In this document: positions 8,309 to 16,434 of the stretch, one piece after another | How positions within the stretch are numbered: position 1 is the stretch's first letter | How the letters are laid out: each line of letters begins with the position of its first letter | Source: a virus | DNA: 64,000 nucleotides | IMG/VR virus record: IMGVR_UViG_3300042475_004124 | Coordinates: 1 to 64,000 of that record | Strand: one strand, 5' to 3' | Position numbers and translations under genes: made by a program | The notes under the pieces: generated by a model | What the model saw: only the letters and a program-made list of their open reading frames with translations | The model's database searches: none | What the model was told of the DNA's origin: nothing

Positions 8309-9600
8309 ACGACTTAAAGCATATATCTTCGGATAACAGAGAGCGCCTGGTACAGCTGGTAAATAAGACTGCCGGCTATGTCAATGATGGCCTGGATCCG
8401 ACTGACGCTCTTGTAAAAGCTGCATCGCAGGGAGACTACCCTAATGATTATATTCTGCGAGCAGCAGAAGCCTACAATGGTGCAGCGCACTTGGCTTACT
8501 TTAAGTCCGCCGGATTGGAGGAAAGAGGAAACTCTTTTCCACTAGCAGATGGCGAGGCAGCAGTTGCTAGAATTTTAAATTCTGCTTCAGTAGATAATAA
8601 GAAGGCAGCACAGGCTTCTTTTTCTTATCTATCAGAGTCTGCAAACTATTTTGAGCCTGCCCAGGACGATAGCTTTTTATTCGTTGAAAAGCAGGCTACA
8701 GCTCCGTCGTTTGATGTTTTGAGCAAGAGTGCTGCCTCTTTGGACAAGCAGGAAAAGCTTGCCATTGAAACTAATAGAAACAGATACAACCAGGCTTGTG
8801 AAAGCCTTGCCAAGAGCATCAGCCACTTCAAGGAAAAGACTGCTTCCGTAACTGCCTATCGCCGTACGCATTGGGCAAGAGAAATGCTTGAGCGTCATGG
8901 CAAGGAAGCAATGGATGTCATTAGCTTGGCTACTGGCATTACCGGAGCAGAATGCATTAAGCTTGCTGCCGATAAGATTGGTTATTTCTCTTTAGGTAAT
9001 GAGGAACTGGATTCGCTGGACTCCATTGTCAAAGGCTTCAACCAGGTTCGGTTGCTCAATACCAAGCTTGCTGAGGCGGAACACGATGCTTACGTAAATC
9101 ATTTAGAGCGCACTCAGCTTCTCAATGATATGTGTGGGATTAAGCGTCCCGTTAGAAAAGAAGCATCGCTGATTGATCTGACTGGGCACTTAGGAACAAT
9201 CGCCGGGCAGTTAAATCCTGGCATCGACACTCCGAGCGAGTCTATTCAAAGAGGAATCCTGGATACGCTAGCCGATCCTGACTTCGTGGATCAGTCTTCT
9301 CGAATCGATAAAGCTCTAACTCTGCACAAACTCATGAAGACTGATCCCATCATTGGATCTCGTCGCCCAGAGGAAATCGAACAGGCTTTGTCTGAAATTA
9401 ATTCTATTGCTCCTACCGCAACTCGTAGCGAGCCATTGCTTCGTTCCATGTTGCGCCGTAGACTAGAGGCTGGCGAGCAGATTGACGACTTCTCGTTGAA
9501 TCAGATGCTGGCCATGGAAGACAAGATGCGTGAGCAGCACAAGGAATACTCCGTGGTTCCCAAGCTAACTGGACTTACCGATAGCGGAAAGGGCAAATAA
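8305..9600 (+). CDS. Unrecognised helical protein, 431 aa
   Basis: ATG overlaps the upstream stop by 4 nt. The stop TAA shares its last base with the next ATG (TAATG). The protein is helical and Ala/Ser/Lys-rich with coiled-coil-like stretches (QACESLAKSISHFKEKTA, VRLLNTKLAEAEHDAYVNHL). A basic C-terminal region (LLRSMLRRRLEAGEQIDD) ends in a short Gly/Lys tail. No active-site motif. In this position it is most likely a head or scaffold-associated structural protein, but nothing in the sequence proves this. A GTAAAATA element lies 9 nt before the start. Confidence 0.7.
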   Translation: MNDLKHISSDNRERLVQLVNKTAGYVNDGLDPTDALVKAASQGDYPNDYILRAAEAYNGAAHLAYFKSAGLEERGNSFPLADGEAAVARILNSASVDNKKAAQASFSYLSESANYFEPAQDDSFLFVEKQATAPSFDVLSKSAASLDKQEKLAIETNRNRYNQACESLAKSISHFKEKTASVTAYRRTHWAREMLERHGKEAMDVISLATGITGAECIKLAADKIGYFSLGNEELDSLDSIVKGFNQVRLLNTKLAEAEHDAYVNHLERTQLLNDMCGIKRPVRKEASLIDLTGHLGTIAGQLNPGIDTPSESIQRGILDTLADPDFVDQSSRIDKALTLHKLMKTDPIIGSRRPEEIEQALSEINSIAPTATRSEPLLRSMLRRRLEAGEQIDDFSLNQMLAMEDKMREQHKEYSVVPKLTGLTDSGKGK

Positions 9601-10778
9601 TGAACGTAGATCAGCTTACAGCTAAGTTTGCCCAGGCCTATACCAAGCGAGCAGAAGATCCTACTTTTACGAGTCAACAGCTCGCTCCTCTTGGCTCAGA
9701 AGATATTACCTCCGCTGTAAGAGGCGCTCAGAATGCTCCGGCATATTTGGGTAGAGCAACTCCTTCTGGCGGAGGACTACTCTCAGATGCTGGAACTCCA
9801 TTTCAGGTGCAGAGTGGACCCACTGGAACCATGAGCGGAGCTCCTGAGCTTCTAGCTCGGCCAATTGAGACTCAGCAAAGCTATGGTGCGGGGGCCTTTT
9901 TAGATCCTACGAGCGCAGGATTCTATTCTCCGTTTTTAGACGTTCCTTTTGTAGGAGCCGATCAAAGCGGCTTTGGTACTGGGGCTACTTTACTTTCTGG
10001 TGCTGGAGCTTATGGGGCAACTAAGGGCTTTTTAAATAGAGCTTTACTTGATCCAAGAAGCTACTTTCCAAATGCCCCTAGAGCTCCAATGTACATGACT
10101 CCAGCGGCAGCAGATTTACAACTTAGTAGATCTTTAGGAGTCCGTACTGGAGCTGTTAATAAATTAGAGGGCGTTGAGGCTCCTCTTAGCGCAGTTGCAA
10201 TGCGTCCAGTTTCAGGTGCAGGTCAACCAGTTTCAGTAGATACTCCAAATCCTACGGCATTACGTGCTGCTATGGCGTCTCAAGGTATGGTTGGTCCCGG
10301 TGTAAGTCCAAGTGCTGCAAACCTCTTAATAAGAGGTAGCAGCACACCTCCTGTTGATATAACCGCCACCCGGCCAGGATCAGGATCAGGAAAAGGAAAA
10401 GGTGCGCCTGTAACTACTACTGCTAGATTTAACCCGCAAACTCCTTTGCTTCGACCTGGATCTAGAATCCCTACTGCTGCAGGCGTAAGAGCCGCAGTAG
10501 CCCCAACCCTTTTTGGAGGAATGCCTACAGGGCCTAAAGGTTCAGGCTTCGGTAGAGCTCCAATGTATGCAGCTCTTGCAGGTATGACTATTCCGCAGCT
10601 GTTCAACTTATATAATTACGGATTTAACGCTCCAGAAGATCCTACCGGCGGTCCACTCTCTGGATTAGTACCTAGAGTTGGCTACAATCCGGCTGTATTA
10701 GGAGCTGAGCCAGGATTCTTCTCCGATACGCCAACGATATATGAAAATGTTGTTGGCCGAGACGTACCCGTTCAATAA
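9600..10778 (+). CDS. Low-complexity Gly/Pro/Ala-rich virion-like protein
   Basis: 392 residues. A short amphipathic N-terminal helix (MNVDQLTAKFAQAYTKRAED) is followed by sequence rich in Gly, Pro, Ser and Ala with few charges (TPSGGGLLSDAGTPFQVQSG, GSGSGKGKGAP) and probably much disorder. The 'TKRAEDP' end of the helix matches 'QKRAENP' in the scaffold-like protein at 12171. This suggests a shared N-terminal processing or docking element. It lies immediately before the protease gene, a usual position for head-core or scaffold genes. No recognised family. Confidence 0.7.
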   Translation: MNVDQLTAKFAQAYTKRAEDPTFTSQQLAPLGSEDITSAVRGAQNAPAYLGRATPSGGGLLSDAGTPFQVQSGPTGTMSGAPELLARPIETQQSYGAGAFLDPTSAGFYSPFLDVPFVGADQSGFGTGATLLSGAGAYGATKGFLNRALLDPRSYFPNAPRAPMYMTPAAADLQLSRSLGVRTGAVNKLEGVEAPLSAVAMRPVSGAGQPVSVDTPNPTALRAAMASQGMVGPGVSPSAANLLIRGSSTPPVDITATRPGSGSGKGKGAPVTTTARFNPQTPLLRPGSRIPTAAGVRAAVAPTLFGGMPTGPKGSGFGRAPMYAALAGMTIPQLFNLYNYGFNAPEDPTGGPLSGLVPRVGYNPAVLGAEPGFFSDTPTIYENVVGRDVPVQ

Positions 10779-10787
10779 GTAACTCCA

Positions 10788-12143
10788 ATGTTTATCAAAG
10801 CTTTCAGCCCAGATCACTTTAACCTCGGTAGCGACGCTCCGTTCGAGATCCTTAGATTCTCATCTAAGGGTCTGGACTCTGGTCAGGAGAAGAGAGCAAA
10901 TATGTTCTCTCGCCTGATCGAGGGCTATACTCCAGGGAGAGACAAGACGGCTGTTCACACTATTGCCATGACTGCTTCCGAGAAGTTCGGATTTAACAGA
11001 AACGGCGATGGCTGGAAACGAGCCAATCTTCAACGAGATCACCCCACTTTTATCAGCCATGCCAAGGTATTCCGGCACCATAAGAATACGCCTATGGATC
11101 CTAGCTACGGCGTTGTAAAGGCTGCCGTATACAACGAGGACATGGACAGAGTCGAGCTTCTTATGGAACTCGACAACTCCAAGTGTGCCGAAGAGCTATC
11201 TTTGTTAGAGCGCAACGGCAGCTATCCGGTCTCCATGGCTTGCAAAATCGCTCACGACGTATGCTCAATTTGCTCTAATAAGGCAAAGACTCCCCGAGAG
11301 TACTGCTGGCACGTCAAAGAAGCTTTGGGCAAGATTCTCGATGACGGCAAGGTAGTAGGAGTGGATAATCCCAGCTCTACCTTCTTCGATATCTCTAGAG
11401 TTATTCGTCCTGCCGATAGAGTTGCTTATACTTTAAAGAAAGCATCTACTGGAGTTGCAGGCGGTGCTGCTTTAGCTGAAGAGCTAGGCTATACTTTAAA
11501 TGATATTCAAGGTATAGAGGCTACGCTTAATTGCAGCTTTAAGTCAGCAGAAGACAAGCGTAAAATTCTTGAAAAAATCTCCAAGATGGAGAAGCGCATC
11601 GACGGCGTTATGCGCCCAGTCGTACTAGATAATCAGGAAGACGTCGATACCGTTGTCAAGAAACTATCTAGCTATATCCCAACCCACCTAGACTCTGTAA
11701 TGCGTGGATTGTCTGATAATGGGGTAATGCTGCGTCCAGCAGAATTTTACACATTAATGACGGGATCTAAGTTGAGTTCTAGTCAGGCTGCTAATTTTAA
11801 TAAATCTGCTGTTGCAGACGCCTTACGAGAATTTAATGCGGACGACCTAGTTTCAAGCTCGCTGTATGAGCCTGCAACTATGAAGATTTCCGGCAAGATT
11901 GCAGAGCTGTGCTCCAGCATTAGCCCGTACAGATCCGTCACTACTCCGTTGATGGGTCGTATTGCCGGAACTCAAATTGGAAAGTCCAACCCAATTAAGC
12001 TATCCTCCGACATTGACACAAGTTGGGCAAAAGAGTATATTCGTTACCAGCTTGAGACCCTTAACTCCATCAAGTCCGCTGCCTCCGCTAGCGACCTAGA
12101 TGATTTGATTTTTTGCGGATTTTGTCAGAACACTGTAGAATAA
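10788..12143 (+). CDS. Prohead maturation protease (HK97/gp21-type fold)
   Basis: 451 residues. The N-terminal ~210 residues follow the pattern of phage prohead serine proteases: TASEKFGFNRNGDGW (63-76), a His in KVFRHHKN (97 or 98), a strand RVELLMELD (121-129) and a Ser in YPVSMACKI (Ser149), giving a likely His/Ser catalytic pair. A Cys cluster (Cys159, Cys162, Cys173, His175 in CSICSNKAKTPREYCWH), typical of the related large-phage proteases, could bind zinc. DISRVIRPADR follows as in family members. The helical C-terminal half (~220-451) may be the core-binding part. It would degrade scaffold and trim head proteins during capsid maturation. The scaffold-like and capsid genes follow directly. 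Confidence 0.88.
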   Translation: MFIKAFSPDHFNLGSDAPFEILRFSSKGLDSGQEKRANMFSRLIEGYTPGRDKTAVHTIAMTASEKFGFNRNGDGWKRANLQRDHPTFISHAKVFRHHKNTPMDPSYGVVKAAVYNEDMDRVELLMELDNSKCAEELSLLERNGSYPVSMACKIAHDVCSICSNKAKTPREYCWHVKEALGKILDDGKVVGVDNPSSTFFDISRVIRPADRVAYTLKKASTGVAGGAALAEELGYTLNDIQGIEATLNCSFKSAEDKRKILEKISKMEKRIDGVMRPVVLDNQEDVDTVVKKLSSYIPTHLDSVMRGLSDNGVMLRPAEFYTLMTGSKLSSSQAANFNKSAVADALREFNADDLVSSSLYEPATMKISGKIAELCSSISPYRSVTTPLMGRIAGTQIGKSNPIKLSSDIDTSWAKEYIRYQLETLNSIKSAASASDLDDLIFCGFCQNTVE

Positions 12144-12170
12144 ATACAAACGTAAAGGAACTACACCATT

Positions 12171-13721
12171 ATGGCCACTAGCTTTGAACACCGCGCTTTA
12201 GTCGAACAGCTTCGCGCCCTTACTCAGAAGCGCGCTGAGAATCCAGGCGAGAGCATTCTAAACACGTCACACCCCAGCGGCAGCAACTCTGCAGCTGACG
12301 ACCACACCTCTCCTGCAGTTGTTGGTCATCGCTACGCAGAAAACACCGCTGACAACAAGGCAATGTATCCTCTCGGAACCGACAGCGACACCAAGCTTGA
12401 AGCTGGTAGTCAGCAGAAGGATCCTGGACACAACAAGGGTGTAAAGGTTCGCCCATCTGGTGAAGCACCAGAGGTCGAGCGTAAGTACAACCTTAATGAC
12501 AACAACGATCCCGGTTCTTCTCACCCCTCGGGTAAGAACGCCGCTGATGCATTTATTGCAGAGGCTCGCAGCCTTGCTGCAGAACTTCGCAATATCGTTA
12601 AGGCTTCTCAGAAGGCGGACTCTTACGTCACCGGTAACGTAGACCAAGAAGCAACAGATAACAGCAAGAAGGATGCTAAGGGCACCGCTGCTTATCCAGT
12701 AAACGCTGATAACGATGGCAACATCCCTCTCACCAAGGAGCAGGGCAAGGACGCTGCAGCTAAGTTGGCTGCAATTCGCGAGATGGCCATCCGTGACATG
12801 TTGTCCATGCGCGAGGACATGAAGACTGCAGCCGCTCGTGATGCTGAGTCTTTTGTTCAGTCTGTTACCGCTGTCATGGACAAGTTTGCAGCTCCTCACG
12901 TTCTTCCAGTAATTCAGGCCGAGAAGCAAGCCGCAGCCGCAGCTCAGATTCACGGCATGGCTGAGAAGATCGCAGCTTACGACATTCTTGCTGAGATCGA
13001 CGGCACTCCTAAGTTTGCAGAAGTTATGGCCGGCGCTCAGGCTGATGCCAAGCCTGCCGAAAAGTCTGAGAAGAAGAAGCCAGATGCCGACGGCGATGGC
13101 GTTCCAGACTGGGCAGACAAGAAGCCAGGCGATGACGCTGAGGAGAAGATGTCTCAGCTCAAGAAGCTAAAGAAGGCTGCTGCTGCACTCGAAGCCGAGA
13201 TTAAAGCAGAGAAGGAGGGCTCTTCCCGCAAGGGCCGCACCTTTCGTAAGCTCGCAGAAGACGAAATGATGGAAGAGGAAGAGGAAGGCGAGGAGGAGTC
13301 TCCCGAATCAGAAGAGGAAATTTCTTCTGACGAAGAGGCTGCTGCCGAGCAAGCACTTATGGACATGGCTGCAATGCCAGCAGGCGGTGGCGCTCCAGAC
13401 GAGATGGCCGCCATGATGGATCCTGCCATGATGGGTGCTGAGGGCCAAGAGCCTCCAATGACTCCTGAGGATGAAGCTGCTCTTATGGCACTCATGCAAC
13501 AGGAAGGCATGAAGGAGTCCGATGTTCGCTCCTACGCCAAGGCTTCTGCTCTGATTGCTGCAGGTAAGGTAGATCCTACCAAGCTCTCCGCAGCTCAGGT
13601 TTCTTTCCTTCAGACTTGTGACGGTGCTGTAAAGCGCGCAGGCGCAAAGTTCCAGACTCTGCGTTCCGCCAGCCGTCTTCGCAATGAACTTAACTCAATC
13701 TATAAAGGGATTCAGTCGTGA
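12171..13721 (+). CDS. Acidic scaffold/prohead-core-like protein
   Basis: 516 residues between the protease and the major capsid protein, the normal place for scaffold. The N-terminus is helical (LVEQLRALTQKRAENP), then hydrophilic and Asn/Asp-rich, then a long helical middle (~185-285). At ~305 lies DADGDGVPDWADKKPGDD, a thrombospondin type-3-like calcium-binding motif. Residues ~363-395 are almost all Glu/Asp/Ser; ~395-450 are Met/Ala-rich (AAMMDPAMMGAEG). A helical, basic C-terminus (LRSASRLRNELNSIYKG) could bind capsid protein. The charge-segregated composition is typical of scaffolding proteins. The scaffold role is inferred from position and composition. Confidence 0.75.
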   Translation: MATSFEHRALVEQLRALTQKRAENPGESILNTSHPSGSNSAADDHTSPAVVGHRYAENTADNKAMYPLGTDSDTKLEAGSQQKDPGHNKGVKVRPSGEAPEVERKYNLNDNNDPGSSHPSGKNAADAFIAEARSLAAELRNIVKASQKADSYVTGNVDQEATDNSKKDAKGTAAYPVNADNDGNIPLTKEQGKDAAAKLAAIREMAIRDMLSMREDMKTAAARDAESFVQSVTAVMDKFAAPHVLPVIQAEKQAAAAAQIHGMAEKIAAYDILAEIDGTPKFAEVMAGAQADAKPAEKSEKKKPDADGDGVPDWADKKPGDDAEEKMSQLKKLKKAAAALEAEIKAEKEGSSRKGRTFRKLAEDEMMEEEEEGEEESPESEEEISSDEEAAAEQALMDMAAMPAGGGAPDEMAAMMDPAMMGAEGQEPPMTPEDEAALMALMQQEGMKESDVRSYAKASALIAAGKVDPTKLSAAQVSFLQTCDGAVKRAGAKFQTLRSASRLRNELNSIYKGIQS

Positions 13722-14110
13722 GTAATATTAAAATTCCAGTTAAAGCGCTAGAAAAGATCGCATCTTTCATGGAGCGTGTGCCTGAGATGGTTTCGACTAT
13801 CTCCGCACCCCAGCCAACTGCAACTCCAAGCCCGGTTTCTCGTAAGGAAGCCGAAGCTCGGGTTGCAGACCTTGTCAAACACGCTGGACTTGATCCAGCT
13901 CGTCAGTCTGAGTTCGCAAACTACATCATGACAAATGATGGCGCTCTCAAGACTATCGCGTCTCTTACCAACAAGATTGCTGCCCTTCAGGCCGAAGTGG
14001 GCCAGGCTCGTAATCTTGCGGTAGGTGTTCCTTCCTCTGTTTCCGCAAAATCCGCTGCGGTTCCTGGCAACCAGTCCTCGTCGGCCTGGTGCGAGGCTCT
14101 CCTCAGCTAA
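13718..14110 (+). CDS. Small helical head-assembly protein, unknown
   Basis: 130 residues. It starts at a GTG that overlaps the scaffold stop (GTGA), so it depends on upstream translation. It is helical (VKALEKIASFMERVPEMVST, IASLTNKIAALQAEVGQARN, the latter coiled-coil-like) with a Pro/Thr/Ser-rich linker at ~30-42 and a polar tail. Position between scaffold and capsid genes suggests an assembly factor or second core component. No family recognised. Confidence 0.7.
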   Translation: MSNIKIPVKALEKIASFMERVPEMVSTISAPQPTATPSPVSRKEAEARVADLVKHAGLDPARQSEFANYIMTNDGALKTIASLTNKIAALQAEVGQARNLAVGVPSSVSAKSAAVPGNQSSSAWCEALLS

Positions 14111-14143
14111 ATTGAAAAGAAAGAACTTCTGTTCTACACTATA

Positions 14144-14158
14144 CGAATCCAAGATTCG
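14144..14158 (+). promoter_or_regulatory. Small leader hairpin before gene 14170
   Basis: CGAATC pairs with GATTCG around a CAA loop, 11 nt before ATG 14170 and just after a TATACG -10-like hexamer (14140-14145, partly overlapping). It could be a leader stem-loop; evidence is only the inverted repeat. Confidence 0.3.
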
Positions 14159-14169
14159 GAGAATAAACA

Positions 14170-14745
14170 ATGCCTTACAAGAACTTAACTCAGATGACCA
14201 CAAACATGCTCGATCCCGTCCGTGGATGGTGGGATGAGCGTCAACTTTCTCGCGTTTGCCCCGTTGCTGGCTATAACGGCACCACCGCTACTGGTGTTGT
14301 TGCTGGCGCTATCGGCTACCTTAACACCAGCGGCCAGTTTGCAAAGGGTGCAGCTACCGGTAATGCAATGCCACTCTTTGCACGTGGCGGTATCGAAGAT
14401 AACGATGCAGTTCGTTATCAGGGCAACATGGCTGCTCAGAAGTCTACTCAAGTCGCTCAGGGCGAAGTCGGCGTTAGCTGCCTCGTTGGTACCGGCGCAT
14501 ACGAGCTCGGTACCACTGAGTACGACGGTGCTCCCACCGCAGGTCAACTACTTATGGCTAGCACTTCCGCAGCAGGCAAGATTGCTACTTTTGCTAGCAC
14601 CGGTACTCCAAGTGCATACGGCTACGCCATAAATGCCACTCAAAACACCAACCAGGTCATTGGTATTGCTACTTCAGGCGTAGCCAAGAACCAGTACGGC
14701 GTAAATATGGTTTATTTCTACGTCAACTGGTGGCCAGCAATCTAA
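14170..14745 (+). CDS. Probable capsid-associated (decoration-type) protein
   Basis: 191 residues. N-terminal MPYKNLTQMTTNMLDPVRGWW, then Gly/Ala/Thr/Val-rich beta-type sequence (GTTATGVVAGAIGYLNTSG, VGVSCLVGTGAYELG, PSAYGYAINATQNTNQVIG) and an aromatic C-terminus (VYFYVNWWPA). No enzymatic motif. A gene directly upstream of the major capsid protein with this small beta-rich composition usually encodes a head decoration or stabilising protein, which is the inferred role. The 44-nt gap to the capsid gene holds three A/C-rich 'aaacct' repeats and the capsid ribosome binding site. Confidence 0.65.
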   Translation: MPYKNLTQMTTNMLDPVRGWWDERQLSRVCPVAGYNGTTATGVVAGAIGYLNTSGQFAKGAATGNAMPLFARGGIEDNDAVRYQGNMAAQKSTQVAQGEVGVSCLVGTGAYELGTTEYDGAPTAGQLLMASTSAAGKIATFASTGTPSAYGYAINATQNTNQVIGIATSGVAKNQYGVNMVYFYVNWWPAI

Positions 14746-14789
14746 TTCAAATTAAACCTAAACCTAAACCTACCCAGGAGTAAATACAG

Positions 14790-15767
14790 ATGGCACTAGA
14801 ACATCTTTCAGATATGGAAAAGCGGGCGAACCAAGTAGTTCGTCAGCACATCGACCAGATGGAGTTTAACCCAGAGTCAACTATCAAAGTTGCACGCGCT
14901 ACGTCGGATTACATCCGCATGAAGCTTCGTGAAGAGGGTTTCCTCCGCAAGATTCTCCCCGCTCAGACCATTACCGGCGACGACCTCACCAAGCAGGTCT
15001 CCACCGATAAGCCGTCCAAGGTCGTCGAACTCGAGCCAGATTCACCTGGAGCGATGTCGATTCCCTTCGGTGAGTTCCCCAGCGGAACCTACATCTACGG
15101 TAAGCGTTGGCTCGTTACCTTCAGCCGCATTGCAACTCCAATGTTCAACAAGGACGTTGCGGAGCTTCACGACTATGATCTCGACATCCGTCAGGTCATT
15201 AGCGACAATGCGCTCAAGGATCTCCAGGCAGAGGAAGACGGCAAGTTCATCCAGACGATCAATTCGCTGCTCTCCAACGACCTCATGACCGCAAACGAGC
15301 TAGTTCCCTACGGTCCAAACGGCACCAACATCACGCTATGGAAGACTCTCTCCGGCGGTCTCACTCGTGAGAACGTCGTTGAGGCCAAGAAGCTCATGAT
15401 GACCGCAGGCGCTCGCCTCCGTCCTCAGACCGCTCTTGTCAACCAGAAGACTGCTCTCGAGTTCGAGAAGTGGACTCGTGAAGAAGTCGGTGGCGACATG
15501 GCTCAGAACATTCTGGTCAATGGCTGGGCAGGCGAGGCAACCAAGTGGTGCAGCCTCAACTGGATCACCACCATTAAGGACGACCTCGTCCCCAACAACA
15601 GCATGTTCCTCTTTGCTGCACCTGAGTTCCTTGGTCGCCTTTACTTCCTTGAGGACACCACCATGTTCGTCAAGCGTGAAGGTCCAATGCTCTCCTGGTA
15701 CGCCTACGAGATGCTTGGTGGCGGTATTGCAAATGCTGCAGCCGTCTCCCGAGTTGACTTCGCATAA
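14790..15767 (+). CDS. Major capsid protein (HK97 fold)
   Basis: 325 residues with an AGGAG site 9 nt before ATG. The overall pattern fits myovirus major capsid proteins: an N-terminal helical arm (ALEHLSDMEKRANQVVRQHI), an extended E-loop-like region (KVVELEPDSPGAMSIPFGEF), spine-helix region (LQAEEDGKFIQTINSLLSND), LTRENVVEAKKLMMTAG and a P-domain/A-domain end (MLSWYAYEMLGGGIANAAAV). Codons are strongly biased toward C-ending choices (for example ctc, gtc, aag, cgt), unlike many neighbours, as expected for a very highly expressed gene. A GAAA-capped hairpin follows the stop. Head genes on both sides agree. Confidence 0.92.
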   Translation: MALEHLSDMEKRANQVVRQHIDQMEFNPESTIKVARATSDYIRMKLREEGFLRKILPAQTITGDDLTKQVSTDKPSKVVELEPDSPGAMSIPFGEFPSGTYIYGKRWLVTFSRIATPMFNKDVAELHDYDLDIRQVISDNALKDLQAEEDGKFIQTINSLLSNDLMTANELVPYGPNGTNITLWKTLSGGLTRENVVEAKKLMMTAGARLRPQTALVNQKTALEFEKWTREEVGGDMAQNILVNGWAGEATKWCSLNWITTIKDDLVPNNSMFLFAAPEFLGRLYFLEDTTMFVKREGPMLSWYAYEMLGGGIANAAAVSRVDFA

Positions 15768-15787
15768 TTCAAAGATATGATGCAACA

Positions 15788-15815
15788 CCTACGGGGGGAG
15801 AAATCCCCCCGTAGG
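15788..15815 (+). promoter_or_regulatory. GAAA-capped 12-bp hairpin after major capsid gene
   Basis: CCTACGGGGGGA pairs with TCCCCCCGTAGG around GAAA (15800-15803). No T-run follows. It lies 20 nt after the capsid stop and 19 nt before ATG 15835. It may stabilise the capsid mRNA 3' end, mark an RNA-processing site, or limit read-through. Confidence 0.8.
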
Positions 15816-15834
15816 AATTACCAAGGATACGAAA

Positions 15835-16410
15835 ATGTTTTCAGACGGCCCTACAGATCCAAATTCCCCAGAATTCATCGAGGCTATGTACAAGCACCTG
15901 GTTTCCATCGGTGCAGACAAGCCCGATCCGGCAGGCTTCAAGAAAAACTACCAGAAGCAATTAGCTGAGGCTAAGGCAAAATACTCCAAAAAGGAATCTC
16001 AAATGTCAGATACTCAAAACAACGAGTCCCGTAAGATCGCTGCCCTCCAGAGCTTTGTTGGCACTTACTACATTCCTGAGTTCGTAAAGGCTTGCGCCGA
16101 ACACGGTCTTCAGTTTGAGTCCGAGTCAGACCTTGCCCATGCTCTGCAGCTCAATGGCAAGTTTGCAGCAATGGTCTCCAGCGGCGTTTCAGTCGATGCC
16201 CTCATCGACACCATCGTCGGCAACCTCAACGTCAAGCACGCTAGCGAAGGTCAGATCAAGCTCTCCCTCGCTGCCATGAACCACGCTCTTGATTCTGGTC
16301 TTGAGGCCGCTGGCGTTCCAGTAGCTCCAATGAACAAGGCTGCAGCTGCAGACGTCCCCGGTGGTGTTTCTGACGAGGAGCTCCTTACGTTCCTTGATGT
16401 AGTTAGCTAA
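15835..16410 (+). CDS. Small helical head protein with a second internal start
   Basis: 191 residues from ATG 15835 (AAGGAT upstream). Residues 1-56 are a charged helical segment (MFSDGPTDPNSPEFIEAMYK, then a Lys-rich part). An internal ATG at 16003 (MSDTQNNESRKIAALQ) has a better ribosome binding site (AAAAAGGA, 7 nt away) and would give a 135-residue protein. The rest is helical with hydrophobic pattern and Ala/Val-rich tail ending DEELLTFLDVVS. Both forms may be made. No family recognised. Position right after the capsid gene suggests head assembly or head completion. Confidence 0.7.
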   Translation: MFSDGPTDPNSPEFIEAMYKHLVSIGADKPDPAGFKKNYQKQLAEAKAKYSKKESQMSDTQNNESRKIAALQSFVGTYYIPEFVKACAEHGLQFESESDLAHALQLNGKFAAMVSSGVSVDALIDTIVGNLNVKHASEGQIKLSLAAMNHALDSGLEAAGVPVAPMNKAAAADVPGGVSDEELLTFLDVVS

Positions 16411-16434
16411 TAACTACTCGAAAGGAGCGTTCAA

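Noticed and set aside
4692-9600. Portal or terminase genes in the unrecognised large proteins
   Set aside because: No Walker A/B or nuclease motifs and no portal-like pattern; the packaging genes are probably outside the window.
13154-13510. Minus-strand Ser-rich frame inside the scaffold gene
   Set aside because: Shadow of the acidic repeats on the plus strand; no independent signals.
15777-15968. Small plus-strand frame beginning over the capsid 3' hairpin
   Set aside because: Overlaps the hairpin and the start of gene 15835 in another frame; basic, low-quality sequence.
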